DNA from: Piezodorus guildinii
Taxonomy: Eukaryota > Arthropoda > Insecta > Hemiptera > Pentatomidae
Assembly (NCBI GenBank): GCA_023052935.1
Contig: CM041297.1
Location: forward strand, 89,011,521-89,075,520
DNA length: 64,000 nt
Direction: 5' to 3'
The position numbers and the translations under genes are program-made. A model generated the notes under the pieces. It had not been told where the DNA came from. It was given only the letters and a program-made list of their open reading frames with translations, and ran no database searches. Positions 12,655 to 23,150 of the stretch are shown here, one piece after another (positions within the stretch are counted from its first letter, which is position 1; every line of letters starts with the position of its first letter).

Positions 12655-13040
12655 AATGCTTATTAATTAGCCGGTAAGGCCCTCGTCTTTTTAACCGCCT
12701 TAGAGGATAATCAAGAATAGATCCAGGATGAGAGGTTACAAACATGTAAGTCTGCAATTAGCAGGATACTAAGATCTTCATGGATACTTTTATTAGTGAT
12801 GAAGTAAGGAGAATTTCGGAATTCGGATTTGAAGGATTGGTTACATGAGGAATTTTATTATCCGTTGGATCAAGATAACTTAATCCCACATGTCTATATA
12901 GGCTTACTTATGCTAATATATATTAGTTTTTTTTTGTAGTAGGTGGGAAGTTTTGGGCGTTTGTCGAAATGTTGTTATTGGTATCAGCGAGAAGTGTTCC
13001 TTTTGCCAAGTATGATGATTCCAAATAAGACAAGATGGAG
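12655..13040 (-). pseudogene. Highly decayed Jockey-type C-terminal relic
   Basis: On the minus strand the order of short matches (the RRLKR-like end near 12685, and the region corresponding to the LDKR segment near 12950-12990) follows the C-terminus of the Jockey relics at 22755-23150 and 59830-60298. The plus-strand remnant TTTTTAACCGCCTTAGAGGA is the counterpart of TTTTCAGACGCCTCGGAGGA in the younger copies. It has too many indels to translate continuously. Confidence 0.5.
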
Positions 13041-13059
13041 TCCTAGCTACTGGATCAGT

Positions 13060-13356
13060 TTTACATTGGTAACACCCAACAAAGGGTATTCGGTTCAGTA
13101 CATATAGAGATTCGAACAGTTTCTAGACACAGGGTTATGAGCCGTTTCTAGCCGTGCAATGAGGTAGTTGATCAGATCCAGGTTTTTTACCCAATTTATA
13201 TAGGCTGGATTTATCCAGGAAGTTCTCCTCACCTCAGGATCACGCTGCGGTTGAAATAACAGATTAAAAATTCATCCTACCACTGCCAGGGTTCGAACCC
13301 AGGTCCCGTATAACCGTAGACTAGTGATGTATCTACTAGACCACGCTAGTCCTATA
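13060..13356 (-). mobile_element. tRNA-derived SINE, family 1
   Basis: The minus strand begins with a tRNA-like head: A box TGGTCTAGTAGA (reverse of 13332-13343) and a perfect B box GGGTTCGAACCC (13289-13300). The body contains TCTGTTATTTCA, a GGGTAAAAAACCTGG segment and CTCATTGCACGG. The same body elements in the same order occur at 50344-50650 on the plus strand, which identifies both as one SINE family. Confidence 0.8.
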
Positions 13357-13375
13357 AAAAAAAAAAAAAATAAAA

Positions 13376-13421
<46 letters not shown>

Positions 13422-13980
13422 ATATTAGAAAATAATATTAAAACTGTTCAAATTTTAAAGATATATTTAAAAAATTCAATTATTTTATTAATTTAGCTAG
13501 GAACTTCTTCATCTCAACATTTAACAAGCTTTATTCACTGCGCTAAGGTGATATTGATTTTTTAGAAATTGCATTTAACTCCATTTTCTCAAAATTACTT
13601 GGTGTATCTTTATTTTATTTTATTTTTTAATTTAGTTTGAAAAGTAAAATTTAGATAATTATCAAATTTTTTACATTATAAAACCGGCTTTAGATATAAG
13701 TTGATAAGTATGATATCAATTTAATTTATTTTTTTATATAAATTTTTATATAACATGTACATTATTTCATCGTTAAATATGCTTACTGAGCTGTTAATTA
13801 GTACCAAAAATATAATTCAATTTTTTGTTAATTTAGAAATAAAGATAAATCACTCTTTGTATTACAAATGAAACATAAATAGTACTTTAATATATTTTTA
13901 TGCTAAATATATTTTTGGTAACAAAGTTAAACGTATAAAAATATTAATAAATATATGATTTTATTTTTAAAAATATTTAC
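13357..13980. other. AT-rich stretch with (TA)n, probable intron
   Basis: An A-rich run and a (TA)n tract at 13384-13419, then very AT-rich DNA up to the candidate exon 13981-14196. If that exon is real, this is intron sequence. Confidence 0.4.
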
Positions 13981-14196
13981 CGTATATTGAGGCATTGCTG
14001 GGCGAGTAACTTTATTGGGATCGGCCGGGAGGCTGTAAGTAAATAGGGTTTGGCTCTCCCGATATGAGGAGTCCCATCCCACTTCTCCTGAGTGCCAAAA
14101 TCGTTCATAAAACGTTCCTGAAGCATCTGCTTTTTTCGGGATAACAAGGTTGTTTGGCATCCAGGGAGTATTTCGAATTTTATTTCGTATGTTTGT
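13981..14196 (-). CDS. Candidate internal exon, unknown protein
   Basis: A 216-bp frame of exactly 72 codons, bounded on the minus strand by an acceptor (TATAACTTTTTCAG then ACAAAC) and a donor (ATACG then GTAAAT). It is phase 0 at both ends. The product runs TNIRNKIRNTPWMPNN, ADASGTFYERFWHSGEVG, WDSSYRESQ, YSLPADPNKVTRP, ending AMPQYT. It is clearly more GC-rich than the flanks and has the mixed composition of a genuine soluble protein, rich in aromatic residues. No transposon family is recognised. The phase-0 end fits the terminal exon at 6972-7166, giving a joint C-terminus of about 136 residues. Upstream exons must lie at higher coordinates. The family is unknown. Confidence 0.55.
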
Positions 14197-14714
14197 CTGA
14201 AAAAGTTATAGAATTTTCGGCGAAATGGTTCTTTGTAGTCAAAGTTACGGCATTGTTTATCTAAGCCTTTATTACCATTAAAAATTCTTTTAAATATAAC
14301 AATACAAAAAAAAAAAGGAAACATTTATCAAAATTAAGTAAGCAAAGTTTTGTCAAAAATAGCCATTATTTATCTGTCTTTATCAGGCAAAAAATTAAAT
14401 TAATAAAATTAAGAGACTAAGGTCACCATCAATTAATTTTTATTTTATTTTTTGAAATTTTAATCGGAATATATCTCTTAAATGATGCATTGAAATTATC
14501 AATTTGTTTTTCCTTCTTATCGATACTTTCGGAGAATCTGTAATTTTGGCATAAAGGCTTAGTAATTTCTTCCAATGTCAATATGTTTTAATATAAAAAT
14601 AATGTATAATTTTTTTAATGTTTCGAGGTTTATTATATAATATTATAATTTAATTTTTAAATATATTTTCAAAATATTACAATTATTTCGTCAATTTTCG
14701 TCAATACATACATA
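14197..14714. other. AT-rich non-coding stretch
   Basis: Nothing recognised. It is probable intron if the exon at 13981-14196 is real. Confidence 0.35.
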
Positions 14715-15545
14715 AGTGGATACCTCGAAACTTCGCCTGAACAGACTAGGATTAATACCTGCAGCATTATTACGTTTTAATTTTCCTACGTTTATTTTTT
14801 TTTTTTTTATGTAATTTGACTTTCCTTTTGTTTATATTGTAAATATTGTATGAATGAGATCCTGTAGCACTATTATTATTGTCTAGTATGACAAATTGTA
14901 ATATATACGAATAAAAAAAATAAAAATAAAAAAAAAAAAAATTTCCTATCACCATTTCGACTTCCTCTTTACTCGGTGCGTCTATCCATGGTTCTGATAT
15001 TCAGAGTGAGAAGATTGATTATTATTTTCCGTATTTATAATGCTATTAAAGTGTTTTTTAAATGTATTTAATATCTAATTCGGGTCCGCAATTACGTTGT
15101 TATTTGCATCTTTAACCCCATTCAATAGGGGTTCAAATCTTTTACGCGATTTGTTTATACCATTGTACATCTCTCTTACGTTATTTTCGTTTCTGTGTTT
15201 TTCTATTTCTATTATTTTGCCTTTAAGATACTCTCTTTTCTTATTTTTTAAGAATTTTGAAGTCTCATTTTTTATTACCCGAAAGTAAGCCACGTTATTA
15301 TCGCGTGGATTATTTAAGGAATTCAGTTTAGCGATTTTTCTTATTTCACACATATTTTGACAATCCTCGTAGAACCAAGGTTTGTTCTTTTTATTTTCAA
15401 TTTTCCCAAGATACAAATTACCGACCTCTTTAATAGTATCCCTAATCCCTTCCTATAATTTGTTTACATCTTCGTTTTCCTCGCCTGAATACTCCAAAGC
15501 TTCGAACCTATTTTTTACTTCTATCGCGAATTTCACCAAAAATAT
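14715..15545 (-). pseudogene. RTE-type retrotransposon ORF relic (split)
   Basis: On the minus strand the linker between endonuclease and reverse transcriptase is readable: VKNRFEALEYSGEENEDV, one stop, then NKKNKPWFYEDCQN, IRKIAKLNSLNNP, FLKNKKREYLKGKI and FEPLLNGVKDANNNVIADPN. Another stop follows, then ILNTFKKHFNSI, a frameshift, APSKEEVEMVIGKLK and NNAAGINPSLF. The order and the conserved NKKREYLKxKIxEIE and KEEVExxIxKLK-x3-AAG patterns fit RTE-like elements. The relic is interrupted between MVIG and KLK by a foreign 3'-UTR fragment (14789-14941). Several stops show it is dead. Confidence 0.75.
14789..14941 (+). mobile_element. 3'-UTR-only non-LTR insertion in RTE relic
   Basis: 153 bp ending in an A-rich tail, homologous to 9168-9322 (TATGTAATTTGAC, TTGTTTATATTGTAAATATTG and following). 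It is flanked by TTTCCTA (14782-14788 and 14942-14948), a 7-bp target-site duplication. Removing it rejoins the RTE relic reading frame MVIGKLKRNN on the minus strand, which is strong evidence for the insertion boundaries. Confidence 0.85.
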
Positions 15546-15689
15546 AAAGGTTATAAAACAAAAAACGTTAAAGAGAAATTTTAATCATAAAAATATTGTC
15601 GGAAAAAAGTACCCAATTCTTCATTACGAACTAATATTAAGTATATTTTCATTTTAAATTATAATATTTCTACGCAAATGCCTTGTTAA

Positions 15690-16500
15690 ACTTATAAACT
15701 TGGACACAAAAAAGAAGAAACACAGGTTTTGATTGGCTCTCACAAATAAGAGTATAAGCAGTAGATAACTATATTGAAGAAGACTTTTTCGAAGCGCTAA
15801 AAAATAAAGAATCATCTTCACTCTATAGACATTGATAGAGCTCTCAAATCTAAATATTGTATAATCCAGTTTATAAAACTATTTATAACTTTAATAGGCC
15901 TCAGCCGCAAGAGTATTTAACTTATCGTTATAATATAAATAAACTGAGACTCGTTAACCAACTAAGAATATCAGATACTGAAAATTTGAAACTTTTTAAT
16001 AAGAAAACCACTTTTAATATAAAAACAGGGAAAAATGTATATGGTGTCTAGAACATATCACCGAAAACTTAAGGCATCTGTTATCTCAAAGCCCTACCTA
16101 CACTCAGTATTAAAAAGGAATATTACCTGGCGTATTAAATCGTTAGAACAGGAAAAAATCATCCTTAGAAACATTCTAAATATTGATGAGGTGGATAATA
16201 TAAATACAATATTATTATTTTTGCTAAAAACTATCTATTTTTCAAGGAGACGACAAATCCACATAATTTGTGTGGCGATATTTACTAAGATGTCCCAATA
16301 AGCAATTGGAATTTAAATGTTAATTTATATTGATGCTTTTATCATTTATTTGTATGTATTCATAACTATGCCATATGTATGTATGTATATCTATGATATC
16401 ACATTTAATACTAACAACCATTAACGCCAAATGGGCCAAAATCCATGGCTTATATGCCAATAATAGCTAATAAACTAAATAAATAAAAAAAATTAAAAAT
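15690..16500 (+). pseudogene. Non-LTR ORF2 C-terminal relic with 3' UTR
   Basis: The C-terminal part of an ORF2 is suggested by INKLRLVNQLRISDT, NIKTGKNVYG, then in a shifted frame EHITENLRHLL and later EKIILRNILNIDE. The EHxxENLxHLL stretch resembles the HLL motif that follows the RNase H domain in I/R1-like ORF2 proteins, with the zinc-binding cysteines lost. A 3' UTR (CCAAAATCCATGGCTTATATG) and an A/T-rich tail near 16470-16500 close the element. The clade is uncertain. Confidence 0.45.
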
Positions 16501-18118
16501 TCTAATCCCTGCTATAAGGCTTATAGGAAATTTATGTTTCTAAAGATGAAAAAGGCAGGTTTATTTATTTCAATAATCTCATATGACTTTATCCTTTGTT
16601 TATATTTATTTATAATATGACATATTAAATATACAAAAATGATGAAAATTCCAGTTCAAAGAGGAAACAATTAAGTCGTCGGTAATAACTTTTGTTTCCC
16701 TGCTAAGGGTATTAGCTTACCTGTAAAAGGGAAATTCACCTGCAAAGCCTACTCTCTCAGAGAATTAATTTTCAGACACATTTATAAACCCGGCGGAACA
16801 TAACGGTCATATTTCTTCATGATGTTTTCTTTCCTCTAGTTGTATTTATTATAAAATCCATCATGTAATGTTAATGTTTTTGTTTTATAATTTTTCTTAT
16901 TTTCCAAGTTATTGTTAGCTTGTGTCTTGAAAAACTATATAGAGTTAAAGTTTTAATTAATAAAATTTACCTCAGAAAAAATCTATGATGTATAAAGCAA
17001 TGGATTTTCTGTTATTGAATTAAGTTCACTTGAATTTGCTTTTGGATTCCACCGGGGCAGTAGCATTCTGCCTGTATATTGTTCCATATAATTGAAGCTA
17101 AAGATAATCTGATTTCCCGAACCCGACTGGTATAGATGACAGTAATTATAATCTTCAGTCTAGGGATAATTGCATTGTAATTGTCTTCAATAGGGAGCTG
17201 CCTTCGATACCTTTCGGCTTACCAAAACAGATCACATTCAAAATTTTGTTTCGTTCGCTTGATAGAGAAATTTCACATCAAGTTTCACTTAAAATTAAAA
17301 ACAAATTTACTTGACATAAATTAATAAACATCATTGCCAAAATTTAAGATTGGTATATTTTATATATTTATAAACAATATTTATACGTTCCTGTAAAGCC
17401 ATTAAATTGTAACGCTTTACAAGGTAAGGAGGAAAATCGAGAAGATTAAAAAAAGAAGGAACAAGGATTTGTAATAATAAAGTTTTTAAATTATACCGGT
17501 TAATGTATATGTATCATTATCAAAATTTAATATACACCATCATAAAAATAAAATAAAAAAATTTACCTTGTATATATATTTTTTTTTTCCAGCTAAACAT
17601 AGTGTTTCTTAAAATAAAAAAATGGATTTTCAAATTTTAACGTTACTGTACAATATTTATTTTTAATCATACTAATTAATTCTTTTCGAGTTTCCCAGTT
17701 TATTGCTTCTTATTTTTAACAAGCAGCTCAAAAAATAGCCTGAAATTGAAAGAATGGCATTAAGGACTGTTTTTAACTATTCTGTCACGTCTCTTTAACT
17801 GCCTAAACTAAGTTTGTTAAATTATTTTCGTTGGAGTCTTGAGTAATATTAACGACGGACTTATTGCTTGATGCAATTACATTTAAATAAGTTCCAGGAC
17901 ACGTCTTATGCTAATGTTTAAGTTCTGCTAATCGCAACTTCTTTCGGTTCTTATGTAAGTGCGAAGAATAAATAAGCTTACTTCTAACAAATGGAAGGTT
18001 ATAAAAGCCAATATTTGTTTTCTCACCATACAATTGTGTGAATTTAAAGACATTTACTGAGTATTTTAAAGGTTTAGCACATTAAGTTTAAATTAATTTT
18101 TATGCATCCATAACAACA
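16501..18118. other. AT-rich non-coding stretch
   Basis: No gene is supported. At 16700-16760 the minus strand shows a TTTGCAG acceptor 19 bases before a CAG/GTAAGC donor, a possible micro-exon or chance. At 17040-17230 the composition is more balanced but no frame is open. Confidence 0.35.
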
Positions 18119-18180
18119 AAAAGGTGATCGCGGAGCCTGTGCGGAGTAAGGTACTTGTTAAAGATCCCTATTCTATTGGG
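18119..18180 (+). repeat. SINE family 2 body fragment
   Basis: GGAGCCTGTGCGGAGTAAGG and TTGTTAAAGATCCCTATTCT match the body of the SINE at 12133-12425 in inverse orientation. It directly precedes the mariner relic. Confidence 0.55.
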
Positions 18181-18194
18181 TTGTGTCACATGAA

Positions 18195-18920
18195 ATGTCC
18201 GTTTTAAAGGTAAAGGATTTTTATTAAAAATACGATATGAAAACAAGATAATTTTATTCGAAGTATTTACTTTCTTTTTCTACACATTTTTTCCAACGTG
18301 ACACCAACTTTTTTATCCCCGAACTGAAAAACTCTGAGCTTTGAAGTGAAACAAAATCTGAAAACGCACTTTTCACTTGATCATCATTTTCAAAAAGTTT
18401 TTCTTTGACGAAATTGTCTAAATTCCTGAACAAGTGGTAATCTGTTGGAGACAAGAGGAATATGGTGGGTGCGGAAGAATTTCGTAGCCCAGTTCTTTCA
18501 ATTTTTGCACGGTATGTTTTGAAACATGGGTTCTTGCTGCCGCTCAGTGAGATCATGAGGTACCCATGTATCGAGCTTTTTTACTTTCCCAATACACTTT
18601 AAATGTCTGGAAACGGTAGACGCACTTGCATTTAGTTGCGCTGAGAGTCCTTTAACTGTTTGGTAGGGGTTTCCTTCTACTGTATGTTTGAGGACATCAT
18701 TGTCTATTACGAACGGAGGTCTTCCTCGGGGCAAGTTTTCCAAGCCGCTATCCCCAGCTGAAAACTTAGCAAACCAACGGCGAATGTTCCGTTCATTAAC
18801 ACTCACTCCCTTTCTCAAACGCCTTGCAAATATTTCTAGCGGCCTCAGCTGCTGAATGGCCGAGTTTAAACTCGTACAAAAATATTACTCGAAAATCGCG
18901 TGTTTCCATGTTCATATTTG
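18195..18920 (-). pseudogene. mariner transposase relic, catalytic core deleted
   Basis: On the minus strand the N-terminus starts at the ATG at 18915 (MNMETRDFRVIFLYEFKLG, then HSAAEAARNICKAF). After a frameshift it continues NERNIRRWFAKFSAGD and the helix-turn-helix GLSAQLNASASTVSRHLK, then the mariner linker GKVKKLDTWVPHDLTERQ. The sequence then jumps to the C-terminus, SPTDYHLFRNLDNFVKEKLF and KKCVEKESKYFE with stop. The whole DD34D catalytic region between WVPHDL and the final SPTDYH block is missing or scrambled, so the copy cannot make an active transposase. The left end carries ACATGAAATGTCCGTTTTAA near 18190, plausibly a terminal repeat. No clear partner was found on the right. Confidence 0.8.
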
Positions 18921-19905
18921 GAGGTATACTAAAAAGTGGGTAATTGATTGGGAAGCTAATGTTTATAATACAAAGGTAGAGGTTAAGTAACTGTTTACTT
19001 TAAATAGGCAAAATTTAGGACTTCCACTGTTACATCGTCCGATTAGCCATAGTAGCTTTGAATGAATAAAAAAGCAGTTAAATATATCGAACTCATTATC
19101 TTTGTTGCGTTGTCGAAATTAAGATGCTTTATTTCATAATCAAGTCCTACGTCTTTATAAAAGTACAGATTTTTTATTATTATCCAACAGTGCGTAAAGT
19201 TTATGCGTACGAAGAATATCAGAGAGGTATGTTTTTGAAGTGGGGTCAATCTACTTCATCGGAGAGGTTTTCATTCCATTCAATCCGGTTTCAATCTCAG
19301 CAACATTTGATTCAACGCAAACAGATTGCCTTTGATGAATTATCGCCGGAAAAGCGAACAAACCGCCTCGCAAACATAGACGAAAATTCCACTTAGTTTT
19401 TCATTTACATAATTTTTAACATTGTAAAACCTCAGATATTGATTAAGTTATTTATTTTTGCTTTTTAACCGACATAATTTCACTGTTATCGAAACTGCGA
19501 GAGAGAAAATATGTTATTATAAAAATTTCATATCCTTTTTTAGTGAAATTCCATGTAAATATGGTTCCATATGCGACCACTTTAATAACATGCTGTCTTG
19601 TTGGCACATTACTGCTTCTTACGACCGGGACGTGATAAAATCTTATTCATTTTGCCAACGTTTTATTAAGTTTCCGATTTTAATTCATGGTACTTACCCT
19701 ACCATGAAATTTTTGCTTTTAATAATATTACTTTCTTCTGAATGCAACATTTTTGAAATAGTTTTAAAAGGACAATTTAAAACATTCATTTTCAATAATT
19801 TAATACTTAAAAGATACGAAAATCTTTTTTTAGAAACTATTTCACGTAGTTTACATTTATTAAACTTACTATTGCACAAAATGGATGGAAAATTGGCACA
19901 TTTTT
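18921..19905. other. AT-rich stretch with uncharacterised open frames
   Basis: Two plus-strand frames stay open longer than expected: 19124-19396, whose second half (STSSERFSFHSIRF, FDELSPEKRTNRLANIDE) looks protein-like, and 19458-19913. The second begins without an ATG and ends in a poly-T run. Neither has a recognisable domain, splice site or promoter. I do not call either a gene. Confidence 0.25.
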
Positions 19906-19990
19906 TTTTTTAATATTTATTTATTGAGAATTATTACAATCTGTTTCAGAATGAACAATAGTAATACTGATATGAGACCACATTCATACA
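19906..19990 (-). mobile_element. Jockey-type 3'-UTR fragment
   Basis: Poly-T at the left, then TATTGAGAATTATTACAATC..., AACAATAGTAATACTGAT and CACATTCATACAATA. This is the reverse complement of the 3' UTR of the intact Jockey element (46250-46345). Possible diverged TSD: ATTGGCACAT (19892) and ATAGGCTCAT (19991). A close relative lies at 35032-35125. Confidence 0.7.
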
Positions 19991-19999
19991 ATAGGCTCA

Positions 20000-20365
20000 T
20001 ATTTTAATGTAATTTATTGATCAAAGGAAATATTTTGAATTTGGTCTTAAAATATGAAAAAAAAGAAAATTTGTATTTCTCAATAGTCAATACAAAAAAT
20101 AAATGTTTTTTTGCTTCCATGGTTTTTATCAGAAAATATACATAAACGGAAAAATAAGTTTTAGCTTTTCTGATGAAAACCATGGATAACAGCAAACAAC
20201 TTCAGAGAATCAGACTTTGGGTCATATGAAATTGTGGTCCATTTACAGTATTTTTTTTTTCCCGCTATATGACTAAATATATATGAAACACCATGTATAT
20301 AATAATGAGTTGTTAGTACATTTGAATTTATATGTGTATATATATTCAAACGTACTTACAACTTT

Positions 20366-20397
<32 letters not shown>

Positions 20398-20532
20398 ATA
20401 TTTCTTAATTTATGTCCATAAACAACCATGATTTCCAAGTACCATTAAAGAATTACCAATGTTCATAAAAAAAATATCAGGATGATTTATAATTCACTGT
20501 ATCACTTACTATAACCATTACCTTTAAAAATA
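20000..20532. other. AT-rich non-coding stretch with (TA)n
   Basis: (TA)n tracts at 20366-20402. Nothing else recognised. Confidence 0.35.
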
Positions 20533-20705
20533 TTTTTTTTTTAAATATATTTTATTGAAATTCACAACTGTTTATTATAATACATCAACTAAATATGCTG
20601 ATAAAAGATAGTGTACATGAAAAACATGAAGAGAAACTGCCCTTTGGCAGCACTCTAGTAATTAATCTTACCAAAAAGGTCACAAGGATTTCTCTTTCTT
20701 TTTTT
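20533..20705 (-). mobile_element. Jockey-type 3'-UTR fragment
   Basis: Contains ATTGAAATTCACAACTGT, ATACATCAACTAAATATGCTG, GAAGAGAAACTGCCCT, GGCAGCACTCTAGTAATTAA and AAAAAGGTCAC. The same blocks form the 3' UTR of the relic at 22755-23150, so this is a 5'-truncated copy of that family. It has poly-T (element tail) on its left. Confidence 0.75.
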
Positions 20706-22231
20706 TTTTGGTTCGGGACAAAAACAAAAATTAAAAGATTTTAATAGAACTATTTAAGTGTCTTTTTCATGCGAAATTTCCTGTATGTTTATGCCTTAAA
20801 TATCTTTCTTATTTATTTTTGAAGTTTACAAGAATTAATCATGATTTAAGATTTAAATTTAATGAATTTTGTATTATTATACTATTATAACTATTAAAGG
20901 AAGTTTGGTACTTTATTATCAGTTAATATTATTGTAATATACTAATGTTTTATGATGCTGTTAGTAAAGGAAAAAGCTTTCATTCGGAAAATTTCTAATC
21001 TAATCGTTTTCCTTAACGATAAAATTCTGACCAAAAACTCTAACAGGAAAGGAGGGATCCTTAAAGATAAGATCTTTCTTGGATTCATCCTTAGGTTGAA
21101 TCCTTTTTAATTATCCTTTTTCCTTATCTTAATTGTAACCGCAAAAGGGATTAACTAAATGTCACAGCGAAATGGCTAATTCAATTCCGAAGTGAGGAAT
21201 TCAGAAGAACTTTTGATGGGATTGTGGGAAGATTTCGAAAGATTTCTCCTCCAACCCTTCCTTTTATTTAATTACTTAAATTCTAGGCAATACGCAACTG
21301 TTGAAAGGCAATGGAAGTGGTAAATACCGCAGCCAAAAAACCTACTTTATATCTTCCAAGTTTATATACCTTCTCTATCACCAACAAGTGTATCATCTTA
21401 TCCATGCATCATTTTCCTGAACTAATGATGGATTTTCAGTTTATGTTCCTCTTTCAGCTTGCCCTACATGCTTTCAAAAGTCAGAAGTATGAAGTTATAT
21501 TATGTGGTATCTTTTTTTCTTTTTAATATGAAGTCCAGCTGCCCTCGAATTCGTATCGCCATCCTCAAAAGTGGAGTCTGTATCAACACAATCTACCTCC
21601 TATAGCTGTATTTCTCAAAATTTGTCCGATTTTCGTCTTCTTTCATTCGACACATTTAACCAGTCTATGAATAATATTGAATTTTAACTTTTGGTGGTAA
21701 TTGAAATCAACTGTAAAATATTTCGAACTTGACATACCCAATAATTTAAATTAAGAACGTGTCCTAAAGGTTAAAAATCCTCAATTTTATAATTATCTCA
21801 GCAGCAGATGAGATTCAATTGGACAAAAAAGTACCTATTAATATTACAGGACATTCATATCAATATGATTTTCCTGTGTTCTCAACAAAAATAATTTCAT
21901 ATCGAAGCATATTCTTTGTACCATATTCCTAAGCCACCATAAAACGTCTTAAAACAAGAACAATAATTTGATTTGCAAGGAAAATGTGATAATTATATTT
22001 CACAGTCAAATAAACTTGTGGTTTCTGTTTAAAATAAATGAAAAACTTCCTCACTAAAAAGTTTTTCAATTTAGCCGTGTTTGAAATTAAATGAGGTACT
22101 GAAAACAATAAGCCTTGCTTAATTTACTCCTATTTCACATATATTCTCTCCTTCGAAGGAAAATTAAATTGTATCTCAGAATAGGCTGAAGTTTTATTAT
22201 TTTACTTCTTTCATTTAATTTAAACTATTCG
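20706..22231. other. AT-rich non-coding stretch
   Basis: No supported gene. The plus-strand frame 21311-21526 is short, lacks splice or promoter context and is likely chance. Confidence 0.3.
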
Positions 22232-22473
22232 TCATTGTTCTTTTGGTATTTTTATATAATGGGTCCATTCGAAATCGTCCAGACCTTGCCGTTCTATACT
22301 TTTGATTTCCATAATTTTCTTACCAGTTATTGTGTATCTTTTCCTAATTCTAAAACCGTGGATAAAACATTCTTCTGGCAAATACTTGTGTTGCTGCCGT
22401 TTTGAGTCCACGTAGCGCCTCAAAACATGTTTTATATAAATCTCTCCAATTCTGGAAACTTTGTAGATATCAA
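22232..22473 (-). CDS. Candidate terminal exon, unknown protein
   Basis: An open frame on the minus strand ends in TGA at 22232. It reads RIGEIYIKHVLRRYVDS, KYLPEECFIHGFRIRKRY, TGKKIMEIKSIERQGLDDFE and WTHYIKIPKEQ. The composition (mixed charged and aromatic residues, balanced third positions) looks coding. There is no good ATG. A TTTCCAG near 22458 could be an acceptor, though its pyrimidine tract is poor. It does not match the retroelements of the window. Function unknown. Confidence 0.35.
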
Positions 22474-22754
22474 ATCGTAACAAAAACTAACAATATAATA
22501 ATTATCTGCATCATATTTTGTATCCTTACAACTCATTGCCTAAACAGTGAAGAAAGTTGTTTAAAATATTCTAAAAATTAATTAAAAACGGGACTTTTAT
22601 GAAGTCAAAGGTTTAAAAAAGAGTCGCACCTTTGATTATTTTTATTATATAAGTTAGTTATTGTATTTCTAAATATTTTCTAATGTAATTTTTAGTTTTT
22701 TGACCATAAGTAAAGCAACTAGATTTATAATATATAGTTGGGAAGTTATATTTG

Positions 22755-23150
22755 AATTTGTTTATTATTATTTATTTACTGAAATTTACAACTGTATTTT
22801 TTAATACATTTACTAAATTAGCTGTTAGATAGAACACATGAAAAAGTCATGAAGAGAAACTGCCCATTGGCAGCACTCTAGTAATTAATCTAACCAAAAA
22901 AGGTCAAGTGGATTTATCTTTCTTTTCAGACGCCTCGGAGGATTGTCGGGAATGAAAGAGGGATCAAGGATTGAAACTAGTGGGTTAGAGTGGGAGTGGA
23001 GTTTGTCAAGGAAGGAATGATACCTAGTTTGTTCTAAACCAGCAACAAATGGAACATTAAGGATGAGCTTATTTGTGACAAAGTAAGGAGCGTTAACGAT
23101 TTTTCGAAGAATTTAAGATAGAATTCTTAAGGATGGAGATTAAAATGTCA
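22755..23150 (-). pseudogene. Jockey-type C-terminal relic with 3' UTR
   Basis: On the minus strand the C-terminus is nearly continuous: KIVNAPYFVTNKLI, LNVPFVAGLEQTRYHSF, DKLHSHSNPLVS and FIPDNPPRRLKRK. It is followed by a 3' UTR with GGCAGCACTCTAGTAATTAA in reverse and an A-rich tail near 22755. It corresponds residue by residue to the end of the intact element's ORF2 (NAPYYVSNYTLHHDLNVPF region) but belongs to a separate subfamily shared with 59830-60298 and 61735-62690. Confidence 0.8.

Noticed and set aside
19458..19913. 151-codon plus-strand frame
   Set aside because: It begins without ATG, runs into poly-T, has low-complexity F/L/I/N content and lacks any domain or splice support.
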